Assembly: GCA_945878375.1 (NCBI GenBank)
Contig: CAMDWG010000006.1
Location: forward strand, 1 to 64,000
Direction of reading: 5' to 3'
Source of the DNA: Roseomonas mucosa
Lineage (GTDB): Bacteria; Pseudomonadota; Alphaproteobacteria; Acetobacterales; Acetobacteraceae
Length of the DNA: 64,000 nt
Shown here: positions 7,438 through 16,086 of the stretch, piece after piece
Layout of the letters: each line of letters opens with the position of its first letter
How positions within the stretch are numbered: position 1 is the first letter of the stretch
Made by a program: the position numbers and the translations under genes
The notes under the pieces: model-generated
Told to the model about the DNA's origin: nothing
What the model saw: the letters and a program-made list of their open reading frames with translations, nothing else
The model's database searches: none

Positions 7438-8499
7438 ATGTATGTCGCGACCAAGGGCGGCGAACAGGCAATCGGCGCGGCCCATGCATGGCTGGCCGAG
7501 GAACGGCGCGGCGATCCCGCGTTGCCCGAGCTGGAGGCCGCGCAGATCGCCGAACAGCTCGGCCTCGCGGTCGATCGGGTGATGGGGGAAGGAAGCTGCC
7601 ATGATCGCGGCCTTGCGGCGCTGGCGGTGAAGCAGGCGCGCGGCGACCTGATCGAGGCCGCCTTCCTGCTGCGCGCCTATCGCACCACCCTGCCCCGCTT
7701 CGGTGCCAGCGCACCGATCGACACCGGGGCGATGGCAATCCGCCGGCGCATCAGCGCCACCTACAAGGACCTGCCGGGCGGCCAGGTGCTCGGCCCGACC
7801 TTCGACTACACGCACCGGCTGCTGGATTTTCGGCTGGCTGCGGCGGGCGAACCGCCGGAGCCAGCGCCGGAAGCCGAGCCCGATGGCGCGTCCGCGCCGC
7901 GCGTGACCGAACTGCTCGCGCGCGAAGGGCTGATGCAGCGAGAGACGCCGTCCGATGCCGAACCCGGCGACCTGACGCGCGAACCCCTCGCCTTCCCCGC
8001 AGACCGGCCCGTGCGGCTGCAAGCGCTGGCGCGCGGCGATGAGGGGTTCCTGCTCGGCCTCGGCTATTCGACCCAGCGGGGCTACGGCAACAACCACCCC
8101 TTCGTGGGCGAGATCCGCGTGGGCGATGTCGCGGTGGAATTCACGCCGCCGGAACTGGGCTTCGCGATCGAGCTGGGCGATATCGGCGTCACCGAATGCC
8201 AGATGGTGAACCAGTTCAAGGGCAGCCGCAGCGAGAAGCCTCAATTCACCCGCGGCTATGGCCTGGTCTTCGGCCATGCGGAACGCAAGGCGATGTCGAT
8301 GGCGCTGGTGGACCGCGCGCTGCGCGCCGATGAGCTGGGCGAGGAGGCCGTGGCCCCCGCGCAGCAGCCGGAGTTCGTGCTGTATCACTGCGACAATGTC
8401 GAGGCGACGGGCTTCGTCGAACACCTCAAGCTGCCGCACTACGTCGATTTCCAATCGGAACTCGAGAATGTCCGCGCGATGCGGGAGGCCGCGGAATGA
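7438..8499 (+). CDS. phnI: C-P lyase subunit PhnI (nucleosidase/core)
   Basis: 353 residues. The start MYVATKGGEQAI-AAH is the conserved PhnI N-terminus, which fixes the ATG at 7438; the open frame extends further upstream but only over phnH. Conserved blocks include RRISATYKDLPGGQVLG, LGYSTQRGYGNNHPFVGEIR and NQFKGSRSEKPQFTRGYG. PhnI displaces adenine from ATP for the phosphonate during assembly of the C-P lyase substrate. Its stop overlaps phnJ by 4 bases. Confidence 0.95.
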   Translation: MYVATKGGEQAIGAAHAWLAEERRGDPALPELEAAQIAEQLGLAVDRVMGEGSCHDRGLAALAVKQARGDLIEAAFLLRAYRTTLPRFGASAPIDTGAMAIRRRISATYKDLPGGQVLGPTFDYTHRLLDFRLAAAGEPPEPAPEAEPDGASAPRVTELLAREGLMQRETPSDAEPGDLTREPLAFPADRPVRLQALARGDEGFLLGLGYSTQRGYGNNHPFVGEIRVGDVAVEFTPPELGFAIELGDIGVTECQMVNQFKGSRSEKPQFTRGYGLVFGHAERKAMSMALVDRALRADELGEEAVAPAQQPEFVLYHCDNVEATGFVEHLKLPHYVDFQSELENVRAMREAAE

Positions 8500-9347
8500 G
8501 CCACGATACCGGCTATAATTTCGGCTACCTGGACGAAAGCACGAAGCGGATGATCCGCCGCGCGATCCTGAAGGGTGTCGCGATCCCAGGCCACCAGGTG
8601 CCCTTCGGGTCGCGGGAGATGCCGCTGCCCTATGGCTGGGGCACGGGCGGCATCCAGGTGACGGCGGCGATCCTCGGACCGTCGGATGTGCTGAAGGTGA
8701 TCGACCAGGGCGCCGACGACACGACCAATGCCGTCTCGATCCGCGCCTTCTTCCGCCGCGTGGCCGGCGTGGCGACGACCGAGCGCACGGCGGAAGCGAC
8801 GGTGATCCAGACGCGCCACCGCATCCCCGAACGCGCGCTGACGGAAGGCCAGGTGCTGGTCTACCAGGTGCCGATCCCGGAACCGCTGATGCGGCTGGAA
8901 CCGCGGATCGCGGAGACGCGACGGATGCACGCGCTGGCCGATTACGGGCTGATGCATGTGAAGCTGTATGAGGACATCGCGCGGCACGGCCAGATCGCGA
9001 CCAGCTACAACTACCCGGTGATGGTGGATGAACGCTACCTGATGTCGCCTTCCCCCATCCCGGCCTTCGACAATCCGAAGATGGACCACATGCCCGCGCT
9101 GCAGCTGTTCGGCGCGGGGCGGGAGAAGCGGATCTACGCCGTGCCGCCCTATACCCGCGTCCGCAGCCTGGATTTCGAGGACCACCCCTTCCGCCCGATC
9201 CGCGCGCCGCATGCCTGCGCGCTGTGCGGGTCGCGGGAGAGCTACCTGGACGAGGTCATCGTGGACGACCGGGGCGGGAAGATGTTCGTCTGCTCGGACA
9301 CCGACCACTGCACTGAGGTGCAGGCCGTGCGGGAGGCCGCCGAATGA
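8496..9347 (+). CDS. phnJ: Radical-SAM C-P lyase PhnJ
   Basis: 283 residues. The C-terminal cysteine motif CALC plus FVCSDTDHC places Cys at 241, 244, 266 and 272, matching the unusual PhnJ spacing that holds the 4Fe-4S cluster and catalytic thiol. The N-terminus (YNFGYLDESTKRMIRRAILKG) and the GWGTGGIQVTA block are also canonical. PhnJ cleaves the C-P bond of ribose 1-alkylphosphonate 5-phosphate, giving ribose 1,2-cyclic phosphate 5-phosphate. It overlaps phnI and phnK by 4 bases each. Confidence 0.96.
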   Translation: MSHDTGYNFGYLDESTKRMIRRAILKGVAIPGHQVPFGSREMPLPYGWGTGGIQVTAAILGPSDVLKVIDQGADDTTNAVSIRAFFRRVAGVATTERTAEATVIQTRHRIPERALTEGQVLVYQVPIPEPLMRLEPRIAETRRMHALADYGLMHVKLYEDIARHGQIATSYNYPVMVDERYLMSPSPIPAFDNPKMDHMPALQLFGAGREKRIYAVPPYTRVRSLDFEDHPFRPIRAPHACALCGSRESYLDEVIVDDRGGKMFVCSDTDHCTEVQAVREAAE

Positions 9348-10102
9348 CACCGCCCCTGCTCTCCGCCCGCGACCTGATGCTGCACTTTGGCCGCATCCCG
9401 GCGCTGGATGGCGTCGATCTCGACATCTGGCCCGGGGAGGTCGTCGCCATCGTCGGTGAATCCGGCAGCGGCAAGACGACGTTGCTGCGCGCGCTGTCGG
9501 GCCTGATGCGCCCCGATTCCGGCAGCGTCACCTATGCCGGGCAGGATGTGCTCGGCATGGGGGAAGCCGCGCGGCGGAACCTGATGCGGACCGAATGGGG
9601 CTTCGTGCACCAGAACCCCCGCGACGGGCTCCGCATGGGTGTCTCCGCCGGTGGCAATATCGGCGAACGGTTGATGGCCGTCGGCGCGCGCCACTATGGC
9701 AACATCCGCGCAGAGGCCACGGACTGGCTGCGGCGCGTCGAGATCGACGAAGCGCGGCTGGACGCGACACCGGGCAAGTTCTCGGGCGGCATGCAGCAGC
9801 GCCTGCAGATCGCCCGCACCTTGGTGACGCGCCCGCGCCTGGTGTTCATGGACGAGCCGACCGGCGGCCTGGATGTCAGCGTGCAGGCGCGGCTGCTCGA
9901 CCTGATCCGCGCGCTGGTGGCGGAGTTGGGGCTCGCGGTGCTCATCGTCACGCATGACATCGCCGCCGCGCGGCTGCTCGCGCACCGCATCCTGGTGATG
10001 CGCCACGGCAAGGTGGTGGAGGAAGGCTTGACCGACCGCGTGCTGGACGACCCGCAGCATCCCTATACGCAGCTGCTCGTCGCCTCGGTGCTCGCGGCAT
10101 GA
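9344..10102 (+). CDS. phnK: C-P lyase ABC-type ATPase PhnK
   Basis: 252 residues with Walker [10 protein letters not shown] at about residues 38-46, the signature [12 protein letters not shown], Walker [14 protein letters not shown] and the switch His in LIVTHD. PhnK docks on the PhnGHIJ core rather than on a membrane permease. Overlaps of 4 bases with both phnJ and phnL support a single translationally coupled operon. Confidence 0.93.
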   Translation: MTPPLLSARDLMLHFGRIPALDGVDLDIWPGEVVAIVGESGSGKTTLLRALSGLMRPDSGSVTYAGQDVLGMGEAARRNLMRTEWGFVHQNPRDGLRMGVSAGGNIGERLMAVGARHYGNIRAEATDWLRRVEIDEARLDATPGKFSGGMQQRLQIARTLVTRPRLVFMDEPTGGLDVSVQARLLDLIRALVAELGLAVLIVTHDIAAARLLAHRILVMRHGKVVEEGLTDRVLDDPQHPYTQLLVASVLAA

Positions 10103-10797
10103 GCTGGGCGATGCGGGCCGAGGGCCTGGGGAAATCCTTCACCCTGCATCTGCGGGGCGGCGTCACCCTACCCGTGCTGAGGGGGATCGAGCTTGCGGTG
10201 GCGCCGGGCGAATGCGTCGCGCTTGCTGGTCCCTCGGGGGCGGGCAAATCCACGCTGATGCGCTGCCTCTACGGCAATTACGGCGCCGAAGCCGGCCGCA
10301 TCCTGTTGCGCCATGACGGTGCGGAGGCTGACCTCGTCACGGCCGATGCGCGGCTGATGCGCGCGATCCGGCGCGATACGCTGGGCTATGTCTCGCAATT
10401 CCTGCGCGTGATCCCGCGCGTCCCGGCGCTGGAGATCGTGGCGGAGCCGATGATGGCGCGCGGCGTGGCGCGGGATGCGGCGCTGGCGCGGGCGGAGGCG
10501 CTGCTGACCCGCCTGAACCTGCCGGCCCGGCTGCACCAGCTGCCGCCCGCCACCTTCTCCGGCGGCGAACAGCAGCGCGTGAACCTTGCCCGCGGCTTCG
10601 CGCCCGATTATGCCGTGATGCTGCTGGATGAACCGACCGCGAGCCTCGACGCCGCCAACCGCGAGGTCGTGATCGCGCTGATCACGGAAGCCAAGGCGCG
10701 CGGCGCGGCGATCGTCGGCATCTTCCACGATGCCGAGGTGCGCGACCGCGTCGCCGACAGGCTGTTCGATGTCTCTCCCCTGCCAGAGGCCGCATGA
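10099..10797 (+). CDS. phnL: C-P lyase ABC-type ATPase PhnL
   Basis: 232 residues with Walker [10 protein letters not shown], the signature [13 protein letters not shown] and Walker [14 protein letters not shown], plus the PhnL-type N-terminus ([20 protein letters not shown]). PhnL joins PhnK in the C-P lyase assembly and is essential for phosphonate use in other bacteria. It overlaps phnM by 4 bases. Confidence 0.93.
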   Translation: MSWAMRAEGLGKSFTLHLRGGVTLPVLRGIELAVAPGECVALAGPSGAGKSTLMRCLYGNYGAEAGRILLRHDGAEADLVTADARLMRAIRRDTLGYVSQFLRVIPRVPALEIVAEPMMARGVARDAALARAEALLTRLNLPARLHQLPPATFSGGEQQRVNLARGFAPDYAVMLLDEPTASLDAANREVVIALITEAKARGAAIVGIFHDAEVRDRVADRLFDVSPLPEAA

Positions 10798-11936
10798 CGA
10801 CCGACATCATCCTGACCAACGCCCACCTTGTCCTGCGGGATGAGGTCGTCCACGGCACGATCGTGATCCGCGGCGAGCGGATCGCGGAGGTCCAGCCGGG
10901 CCGCAGCCACCTGGCTGCCGCGCACGACCTGGGCGGGGAGCACCTGATCCCCGGCATCGTGGATGTCCACACCGACAATCTGGAACGCCAGGTGCAGCCG
11001 CGCGCCAATGCCCGCTGGCCGTCGCGTTCCGCCATGCTGGCGCATGACACCCAGACCATCGCGGCGGGCGTCACGACGGTGCTGGATGCGCTCTGCCTCG
11101 GCGATCTCGGCTTCGATGCGGGGCGCACCAAGACCTTCCTGGACGGGGTCGCGGACCTCGATGCGCTGGCGCCGACCGGGCTGCTGAAAAGCGAGCACTT
11201 CCTGCATCTGCGCTGCGAATTGCCCGCCGCCGACATGCCGGAACTGGTGGAGCCGGTGGCCGACCATCCGCTGGTCCGGATGGTCAGCCTGATGGACCAC
11301 TCCCCGGGCGTCGGCCAGTACCGCGACCTGGCGCGCTACAGGCAGATGCGGGTCAAGCAGATGCACATGGCGCCGGCCGATGTGGAACGCCGGATCGGCG
11401 AATTGCTGGAGCAGCGTGGGCGTCTGCGCGAGCCCCAGCGCCGCTGGCTGCTGGACCGCGTGCGCCACCGCGACCTGCCGCTCGCCAGCCATGACGATGA
11501 CAGCGCCGAACAGGTCGCGCGCAACGCCGCCGACGGCATCATGATCAGCGAATTCCCGGTGGTGATGGAAGCGGCCCAGGAAGCGAAGCGCCTTGGCGTC
11601 GCGGTGATCGCGGGCGCGCCGAACATCGTCCGTGGCGGCAGCCATTCCGGCAACGTCGCCGCGGCCGATCTGGTGCGCGCCGGCGCGGTGGATGTGCTGG
11701 CGAGCGATTACGTCCCGCCCGCGATGGTGGAGGCTGCGTGGCTGTCCGCCGCCAGCGGCGCCATCACGCTGCCGCAGGCGGTCGGCATGATCACCGATGC
11801 CGCCGCACGGATGGCCGGCCTGGCCGATCGTGGCCGTATCGAGGCGGGGCTGCGCGCCGACCTGGTACAGGTCCGCCCGCATGAGGGCCATGCCATCATC
11901 CGCCGCGTTTGGCGCGCAGGCGAGCGGGTGGCGTGA
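10794..11936 (+). CDS. phnM: PhnM, ribose 1-methylphosphonate 5-triphosphate diphosphatase
   Basis: 380 residues. Canonical PhnM motifs: [20 protein letters not shown] at the metal centre, [46 protein letters not shown] and [10 protein letters not shown]. It removes pyrophosphate from alpha-D-ribose 1-alkylphosphonate 5-triphosphate before C-P cleavage. Last of the tightly overlapping phnGHIJKLM genes. A diverged paralogue lies at 4382-5521. Confidence 0.94.
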   Translation: MTTDIILTNAHLVLRDEVVHGTIVIRGERIAEVQPGRSHLAAAHDLGGEHLIPGIVDVHTDNLERQVQPRANARWPSRSAMLAHDTQTIAAGVTTVLDALCLGDLGFDAGRTKTFLDGVADLDALAPTGLLKSEHFLHLRCELPAADMPELVEPVADHPLVRMVSLMDHSPGVGQYRDLARYRQMRVKQMHMAPADVERRIGELLEQRGRLREPQRRWLLDRVRHRDLPLASHDDDSAEQVARNAADGIMISEFPVVMEAAQEAKRLGVAVIAGAPNIVRGGSHSGNVAAADLVRAGAVDVLASDYVPPAMVEAAWLSAASGAITLPQAVGMITDAAARMAGLADRGRIEAGLRADLVQVRPHEGHAIIRRVWRAGERVA

Positions 11937-11937
11937 C

Positions 11938-12003
11938 CGCCTCCGATGCCAGAAGGGCGCAGGCGCCGGCGGCGCCGAGCACCGCAGGGCTGAATCGGAG
12001 GCG
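11938..12003 (+). promoter_or_regulatory. Intercistronic RNA hairpin masking the DUF1045 ribosome site
   Basis: CGCCTCCGAT (11938-11947) is the exact reverse complement of ATCGGAGGCG (11994-12003). An inner GGCGCC/GGCGCC pair lies at 11962-11976. The downstream arm contains GGAGG (11997-12001), the ribosome site of the next gene, so the stem would hide it. It could lower translation of that gene relative to phnM or protect the mRNA. Confidence 0.5.
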
Positions 12004-12006
12004 CCC

Positions 12007-12681
12007 ATGATGCGCGTTGCGTTGTACTGGGCGCCGCGGATCGATGATCCGCTGCATGCGCTCGGGTCCAGCTGGCTGGGGCGGGATGCGGAGACGGGCG
12101 CGACGCTGGCGCAGCCCGCCATCCCCGGCCTCGACATCGCCGCGCTGACGGCGGATGCCCGGGGATACGGGCTGCACGCCACGCTGAAGCCGCCCTTCCG
12201 CATCGCGACAAGCTGGCAGGCGGTGCGCGATGCAGCGATGGAGTTGGCCGCGCGGACCCGGCCCTTCGCCATGCCAGCGCTGCGGCTGGCGGAGCATCAC
12301 GGCTTCCTGGCCCTGCTGGAGGCCGAGACATCGCCGGCACTCCAGGCCTTCTGCGACGCCTGCGTCACCGCGCTCGACCCGCATCGCGCGCCGCCCACGG
12401 CCGAGGAGATCGCGCGCCGCAACCCGGCACGCCTGACGGACCGGCAAAGGGCCTATCTGGAACGCTGGGGCTATCATTATGTGCTGGACGAATGGTGGTT
12501 CCACGTCACGCTCACCGGGCGCCTGACGGACGCGCAGCGCGAGGTGGTGATGCCGCTGTTGGCCGCGCATCTGGGCGGTGCCCCCGCCCTGCCCCGCCGC
12601 GCGACGGAACTCTGCCTGTTCACCCAGGCCGCGCCCGGCGCGCCGTTCCTGATCGCGGAGCGGCTACCGCTGCTCGGCTGA
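12007..12681 (+). CDS. DUF1045 / 2H-phosphoesterase-like phosphonate protein
   Basis: 224 residues. Two H-x-T motifs mark a 2H phosphoesterase fold: HATLKPPF near residue 59 and FHVTLTG near 165. The start (MMRVALYWAPRIDDPLHALGSSWLGRD) and GYGLHATLKPPF are typical of DUF1045 proteins found in phn operons. A GGAGG site lies 5-8 bases before tandem ATG codons at 12007/12010. phnP is absent, so it may open the cyclic ribose phosphate product of PhnJ; that is inference from fold and context. Confidence 0.85.
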   Translation: MMRVALYWAPRIDDPLHALGSSWLGRDAETGATLAQPAIPGLDIAALTADARGYGLHATLKPPFRIATSWQAVRDAAMELAARTRPFAMPALRLAEHHGFLALLEAETSPALQAFCDACVTALDPHRAPPTAEEIARRNPARLTDRQRAYLERWGYHYVLDEWWFHVTLTGRLTDAQREVVMPLLAAHLGGAPALPRRATELCLFTQAAPGAPFLIAERLPLLG

Positions 12682-12686
12682 CGCAG

Positions 12687-13223
12687 CTACGCCATCGCCC
12701 CGCGCAGCACCGCGACGACAGCGGCGATGCCCTGGTCCGGCGATCCGTCATTCACCACCCGGCGGATATCGAGGCCCTGCGGCAACGGTGCTTCCCGGCT
12801 CAGGCGACGGGCGACATCCTCCACGCTTTCGCGCCCGCGCGCGGCGAGGCGCGCAGCGCGGAGTTCGAGCGGCGCGGTGATCTCCAGCACCAGCAGGGGA
12901 AAGCGCGCCGCAGCCTCCGCCAGCACACCGCGCGAGAGATTGGCGACGACGACGCGGCCCTGCCCGGCCTCGGCCAGGATGCTGGCGGGAATGCCATAGG
13001 ACAGGCCATGCGCGTCCCACCAGAGCGCGAAGTGGCCCTGGTCGCGCATCCGCGCGAACTCGGCGGCGGTCGCCGGCTGGTGATCCTCGCCGCCGGCCCC
13101 GCCAGGACGGGTGATGACGCGGCGGGCAAAGACGAAGCCCGTATCGCCGGCCAGCGCGGCGCGGGCGCCGTCCATCAGCGTGTCCTTGCCGGCGCCCGAA
13201 GGGCCCACCACACCGACGAGCAC
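12687..13223 (-). CDS. phnN: PhnN, ribose 1,5-bisphosphate phosphokinase
   Basis: 178 residues with an N-terminal P-loop GPSGAGKDTLMDGAR and guanylate-kinase-like features (FARRVITRP, FALWWDAHGLSYGIP, LVLEITAPLELRAARLAARGRE). PhnN makes PRPP from ribose 1,5-bisphosphate, closing the C-P lyase salvage route. It is on the strand opposite to phnG-M and convergent with the DUF1045 gene 5 bases away, so it must use its own promoter. Confidence 0.9.
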   Translation of the reverse strand: MLVGVVGPSGAGKDTLMDGARAALAGDTGFVFARRVITRPGGAGGEDHQPATAAEFARMRDQGHFALWWDAHGLSYGIPASILAEAGQGRVVVANLSRGVLAEAAARFPLLVLEITAPLELRAARLAARGRESVEDVARRLSREAPLPQGLDIRRVVNDGSPDQGIAAVVAVLRGAMA

Positions 13224-13303
13224 GCGACTTCTCCGTATTGACCGCGGCGCTTGTGCCTGTGCCTATCGCGCCGTTCAAGCGGCCGTCCATGAAGGTTCAT
13301 CGC

Positions 13304-15094
13304 ATGTTCACGACACGCCCCGAAATCGCCGGCACCTTCGGCGTCGTCGCCTCGACCCATTGGACCGCCTCACAGGTCGGCATGAGCGTGCTGGAACGCG
13401 GCGGCAACGCCTTCGACGCCGCAGCCGCCGCCGGCTTCACGCTGCAGGTGGCAGAGCCGCATCTGAACGGCCCGGGCGGCGATTGCCCGATCATCGTGCA
13501 TGACGCGAAATCCGGCGCGCAGCACGTGATCTGCGGCCAGGGTACAGCACCCGCCGGGCTTTCGGTTGCCCATGTGAAGGGCACGCTGGGCCTCGACCTC
13601 GTCCCCGGCACCGGGCTGCTGCCGGCGATGGTGCCCGGCGCCTTCGACGCCTGGGCGCGGATGCTGCGCGACCACGGCACCTGGTCGCTGCGCGACGTGC
13701 TGTCCTATGCCATCGGCTATGCGCGGCGCGGGATCCACTACGTCCCCCGCGTCATCGCGACGCTGAACACGGTGCGCCCGCTGTTCGAGACGGAATGGCC
13801 CACCTCCGCCGCGCTGTGGCTGCGCGATGGCGGGCCGCGCGAAGGGAAGCTCTGGGCCAATCCGGTCCTGGCCGACACCTGGGAACGGCTGGTGCGGGAA
13901 GCGGAAGCGGCGGGGCATGACCGCGTGGCGCAGATCGATGCCGCGCGCGACGCCTGGTATGGCGGCTTCATCGCCGAGGCGATCGACCGCTTTGTCCGCA
14001 CCAACGAGGTGATGGACACCTCCGGCCGCCGCCATCGCGGCGTGCTGACCGGCGACGACATGGCGAAGTGGCGCGCCCCGGTCGAGGCGCCGTTGCGGCG
14101 CGACTATCGCGGCACGACGCTGCTGAAATGCGGCGTCTGGAGCCAGGGCCCGACCATGCTGCAAACCATGGCGCTGCTGGAGGGCTTCGATATCGCCGGG
14201 ATGGACCCGCTCGGGGAGCGGTTCGCCCATACGGTCGTCGAATGCATGAAGCTCGCCTTCGCGGATCGTGAGGCCTTCTACGGCGATCCCGATTTCGCCG
14301 ATGTGCCCATCGCGACGCTGCTGTCGGAGGCCTATATCGCCGAACGCCGCAAGCTGGTGGGCGAGACGGCGTCGATGGAACTCCGCCCCGGCACCATCCC
14401 CGGCTACGACCGGCCCGCGCCGGACCTCGCCGCCGCCGTCGCGCGCGGCGAATGGGCCGCGCGCGCGCCGGGCGCGGGTGAACCGACGGTCTCGCGGCTA
14501 GGCGCCTCGGGCGCCGATACCTGCCATCTGGATATCATCGACCGCGAGGGGAACATGGTCAGCGCGACGCCGTCCGGCGGCTGGCTGCAATCGTCCCCGG
14601 TCATTCCCGAACTTGGCTTCTGCCTCGGCACGCGCGGGCAGATGTTCTGGCTGGATGAGTCGCTGCCGAACGGCCTGAAGCCCGGCAAGCGGCCGCGCAC
14701 CACGCTATCGCCAGCGATGGCGCTGAAGGATGGGCGCCCATGGATGACCTTCGGCACGCCCGGTGGCGAACAGCAGGACCAGTGGCAGCCCATCATGTTC
14801 GCCCGCATGGTCGATCACGCGATGGGAATCCAGCAGGCGATCGATGCGCCGTCCTTCCATACGGAGCACTGGGTCTCCTCCTTCTGGCCGCGCCCTGCGA
14901 AGCCCGGGAAGGTGGTGATCGAGGGCCGCTACGCACCCGATGTCGCGCCAGCGCTCGCCGCGCGCGGCCATCTGGTGGAGGTCGGTGGGGACTGGTCCGA
15001 AGGCCGGCTGACCGCCGCGCGGCAGGAACCGGATGGGCAGTTGTTCGCCGGCGCCAATCCGCGCGGCATGCAGGGCTATGCGGTGGGGCGCTGA
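13304..15094 (+). CDS. Gamma-glutamyltransferase-family Ntn hydrolase
   Basis: About 596 residues. N-terminal FGVVAST-HW, ERGGNAFDAA and PHLNGPGGD and a later GADTCHLDIID, with Thr of DTCH as probable nucleophile after self-cleavage, identify the family; KRPRTTLSPAMAL and MTFGTPGGEQQ follow as expected. No signal peptide is obvious, so it is probably cytoplasmic, unlike classical GGT. The ATG at 13304 has AAGG 8 bases upstream; ATG 13289 and an upstream start at 13238 are alternatives. Substrate unknown. Confidence 0.87.
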   Translation: MFTTRPEIAGTFGVVASTHWTASQVGMSVLERGGNAFDAAAAAGFTLQVAEPHLNGPGGDCPIIVHDAKSGAQHVICGQGTAPAGLSVAHVKGTLGLDLVPGTGLLPAMVPGAFDAWARMLRDHGTWSLRDVLSYAIGYARRGIHYVPRVIATLNTVRPLFETEWPTSAALWLRDGGPREGKLWANPVLADTWERLVREAEAAGHDRVAQIDAARDAWYGGFIAEAIDRFVRTNEVMDTSGRRHRGVLTGDDMAKWRAPVEAPLRRDYRGTTLLKCGVWSQGPTMLQTMALLEGFDIAGMDPLGERFAHTVVECMKLAFADREAFYGDPDFADVPIATLLSEAYIAERRKLVGETASMELRPGTIPGYDRPAPDLAAAVARGEWAARAPGAGEPTVSRLGASGADTCHLDIIDREGNMVSATPSGGWLQSSPVIPELGFCLGTRGQMFWLDESLPNGLKPGKRPRTTLSPAMALKDGRPWMTFGTPGGEQQDQWQPIMFARMVDHAMGIQQAIDAPSFHTEHWVSSFWPRPAKPGKVVIEGRYAPDVAPALAARGHLVEVGGDWSEGRLTAARQEPDGQLFAGANPRGMQGYAVGR

Positions 15095-15117
15095 CGGCGC
15101 CCCAACCAAAGCCCGGC

Positions 15118-15148
15118 CCCCACAAGGCCGCATGACGGCCTTGTGGGG
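15118..15148. terminator. Bidirectional terminator between convergent genes
   Basis: Perfect 13-bp stem CCCCACAAGGCCG / CGGCCTTGTGGGG with loop CATGA. It sits between the GGT gene (stop 15094) and the convergent lyase gene (stop 15156), the expected place for a shared terminator. No clear U-tract on either side. Confidence 0.75.
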
Positions 15149-15155
15149 CGGGCCA

Positions 15156-16073
15156 TTACTTGCCCCAGCGCAGCACCATCGGGTCGAGGCGCTTCGCGAC
15201 CTCGATCAGCCCCGCGCGAGTCGCTGGATGCAGCGGCGCGATGGGGGCGCGCGGCGCGCCGCAGCGGATGACGCCGCCTTCCTCCATCAGCGCCTTCGCA
15301 GCCAGCAGGCCGCATTGGCGGTTCTCGTAGTTGATCAGCGGCAGCCAGCGCGCATAGGCATCCATCGCGCCAATCCGGTCGCCGGCGAACCAGGCATCGG
15401 TGGTCTGCCGGATACCGTCGGGGAAGCCGCCGCCGGTCATGGACCCCGTGGCACCGGCATCGAGATCGGCCATCAGGGTGATCGCTTCCTCCCCATCCCA
15501 GGGGCCGATGATGGCGTCCCCGCCCAGCTCGATCAGCTCGCGCAGCTTGGCGGCGGCCTGCGGCACCTCGATCTTGAAGTAGGAGACATTCGCGATCTCC
15601 CGCGCCATGCGGGCCAGGAAGGGCGCGGACAGGGTGGTGCCGGACACCGGCGCGTCCTGGATCATGATCGGGATCGAGATCGCGTCGGAGACGCGGCGGA
15701 AGAACTCATGGATGCCCTTCTCCCCCACGCGGATCGTCGCGCCGTGATAGGGCGGCATGATCATGACCATCGCCGCGCCCATATCCTGCGCGCGGCGGCT
15801 GCGCTCGGCGCAGATATGGGTCGCGAAATGCGTCGTCGTCACGATCACCGGCACGCGGCCGGCGACATGCTGCAACGCAACCTGCATCACACGGTCGCGG
15901 TCCTCATCCGTCAGCACGAACTGCTCGGAAAAGTTCGCGAGGATGCAGAGACCCTCGGACCCCGCATCGATCATGAAGTCGATGGCGCGCTTCTGGCCTT
16001 CGAGGTCGAGTGCGCCATCGGCATGGAAGATGGTGGGGACGACCGGGAAGACCCCGCGATAGGGCTGTGGCAT
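15156..16073 (-). CDS. DapA/KDG-aldolase-family lyase or dehydratase
   Basis: 305 residues of the DHDPS superfamily TIM barrel. The Schiff-base Lys is in SYFKIEVP (about residue 167). The LYNxP element of true DapA is replaced by IMIQDAP, so it is not dihydrodipicolinate synthase. The subfamily includes 2-keto-3-deoxy sugar-acid dehydratases and aldolases. The ATG at 16073 has AGGAG 6 bases upstream. It lies just downstream of an IlvD/Edd dehydratase, the arrangement used for 2-keto-3-deoxyarabonate-type pathways. Last gene of the minus-strand cluster. Confidence 0.83.
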   Translation of the reverse strand: MPQPYRGVFPVVPTIFHADGALDLEGQKRAIDFMIDAGSEGLCILANFSEQFVLTDEDRDRVMQVALQHVAGRVPVIVTTTHFATHICAERSRRAQDMGAAMVMIMPPYHGATIRVGEKGIHEFFRRVSDAISIPIMIQDAPVSGTTLSAPFLARMAREIANVSYFKIEVPQAAAKLRELIELGGDAIIGPWDGEEAITLMADLDAGATGSMTGGGFPDGIRQTTDAWFAGDRIGAMDAYARWLPLINYENRQCGLLAAKALMEEGGVIRCGAPRAPIAPLHPATRAGLIEVAKRLDPMVLRWGK

Positions 16074-16086
16074 CGGGGGCTCCTGC

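Noticed and set aside
15156-16073. Biosynthetic dihydrodipicolinate synthase (DapA)
   Set aside because: The Tyr-containing LYNxP segment is replaced by IQDAP, and the context is catabolic.
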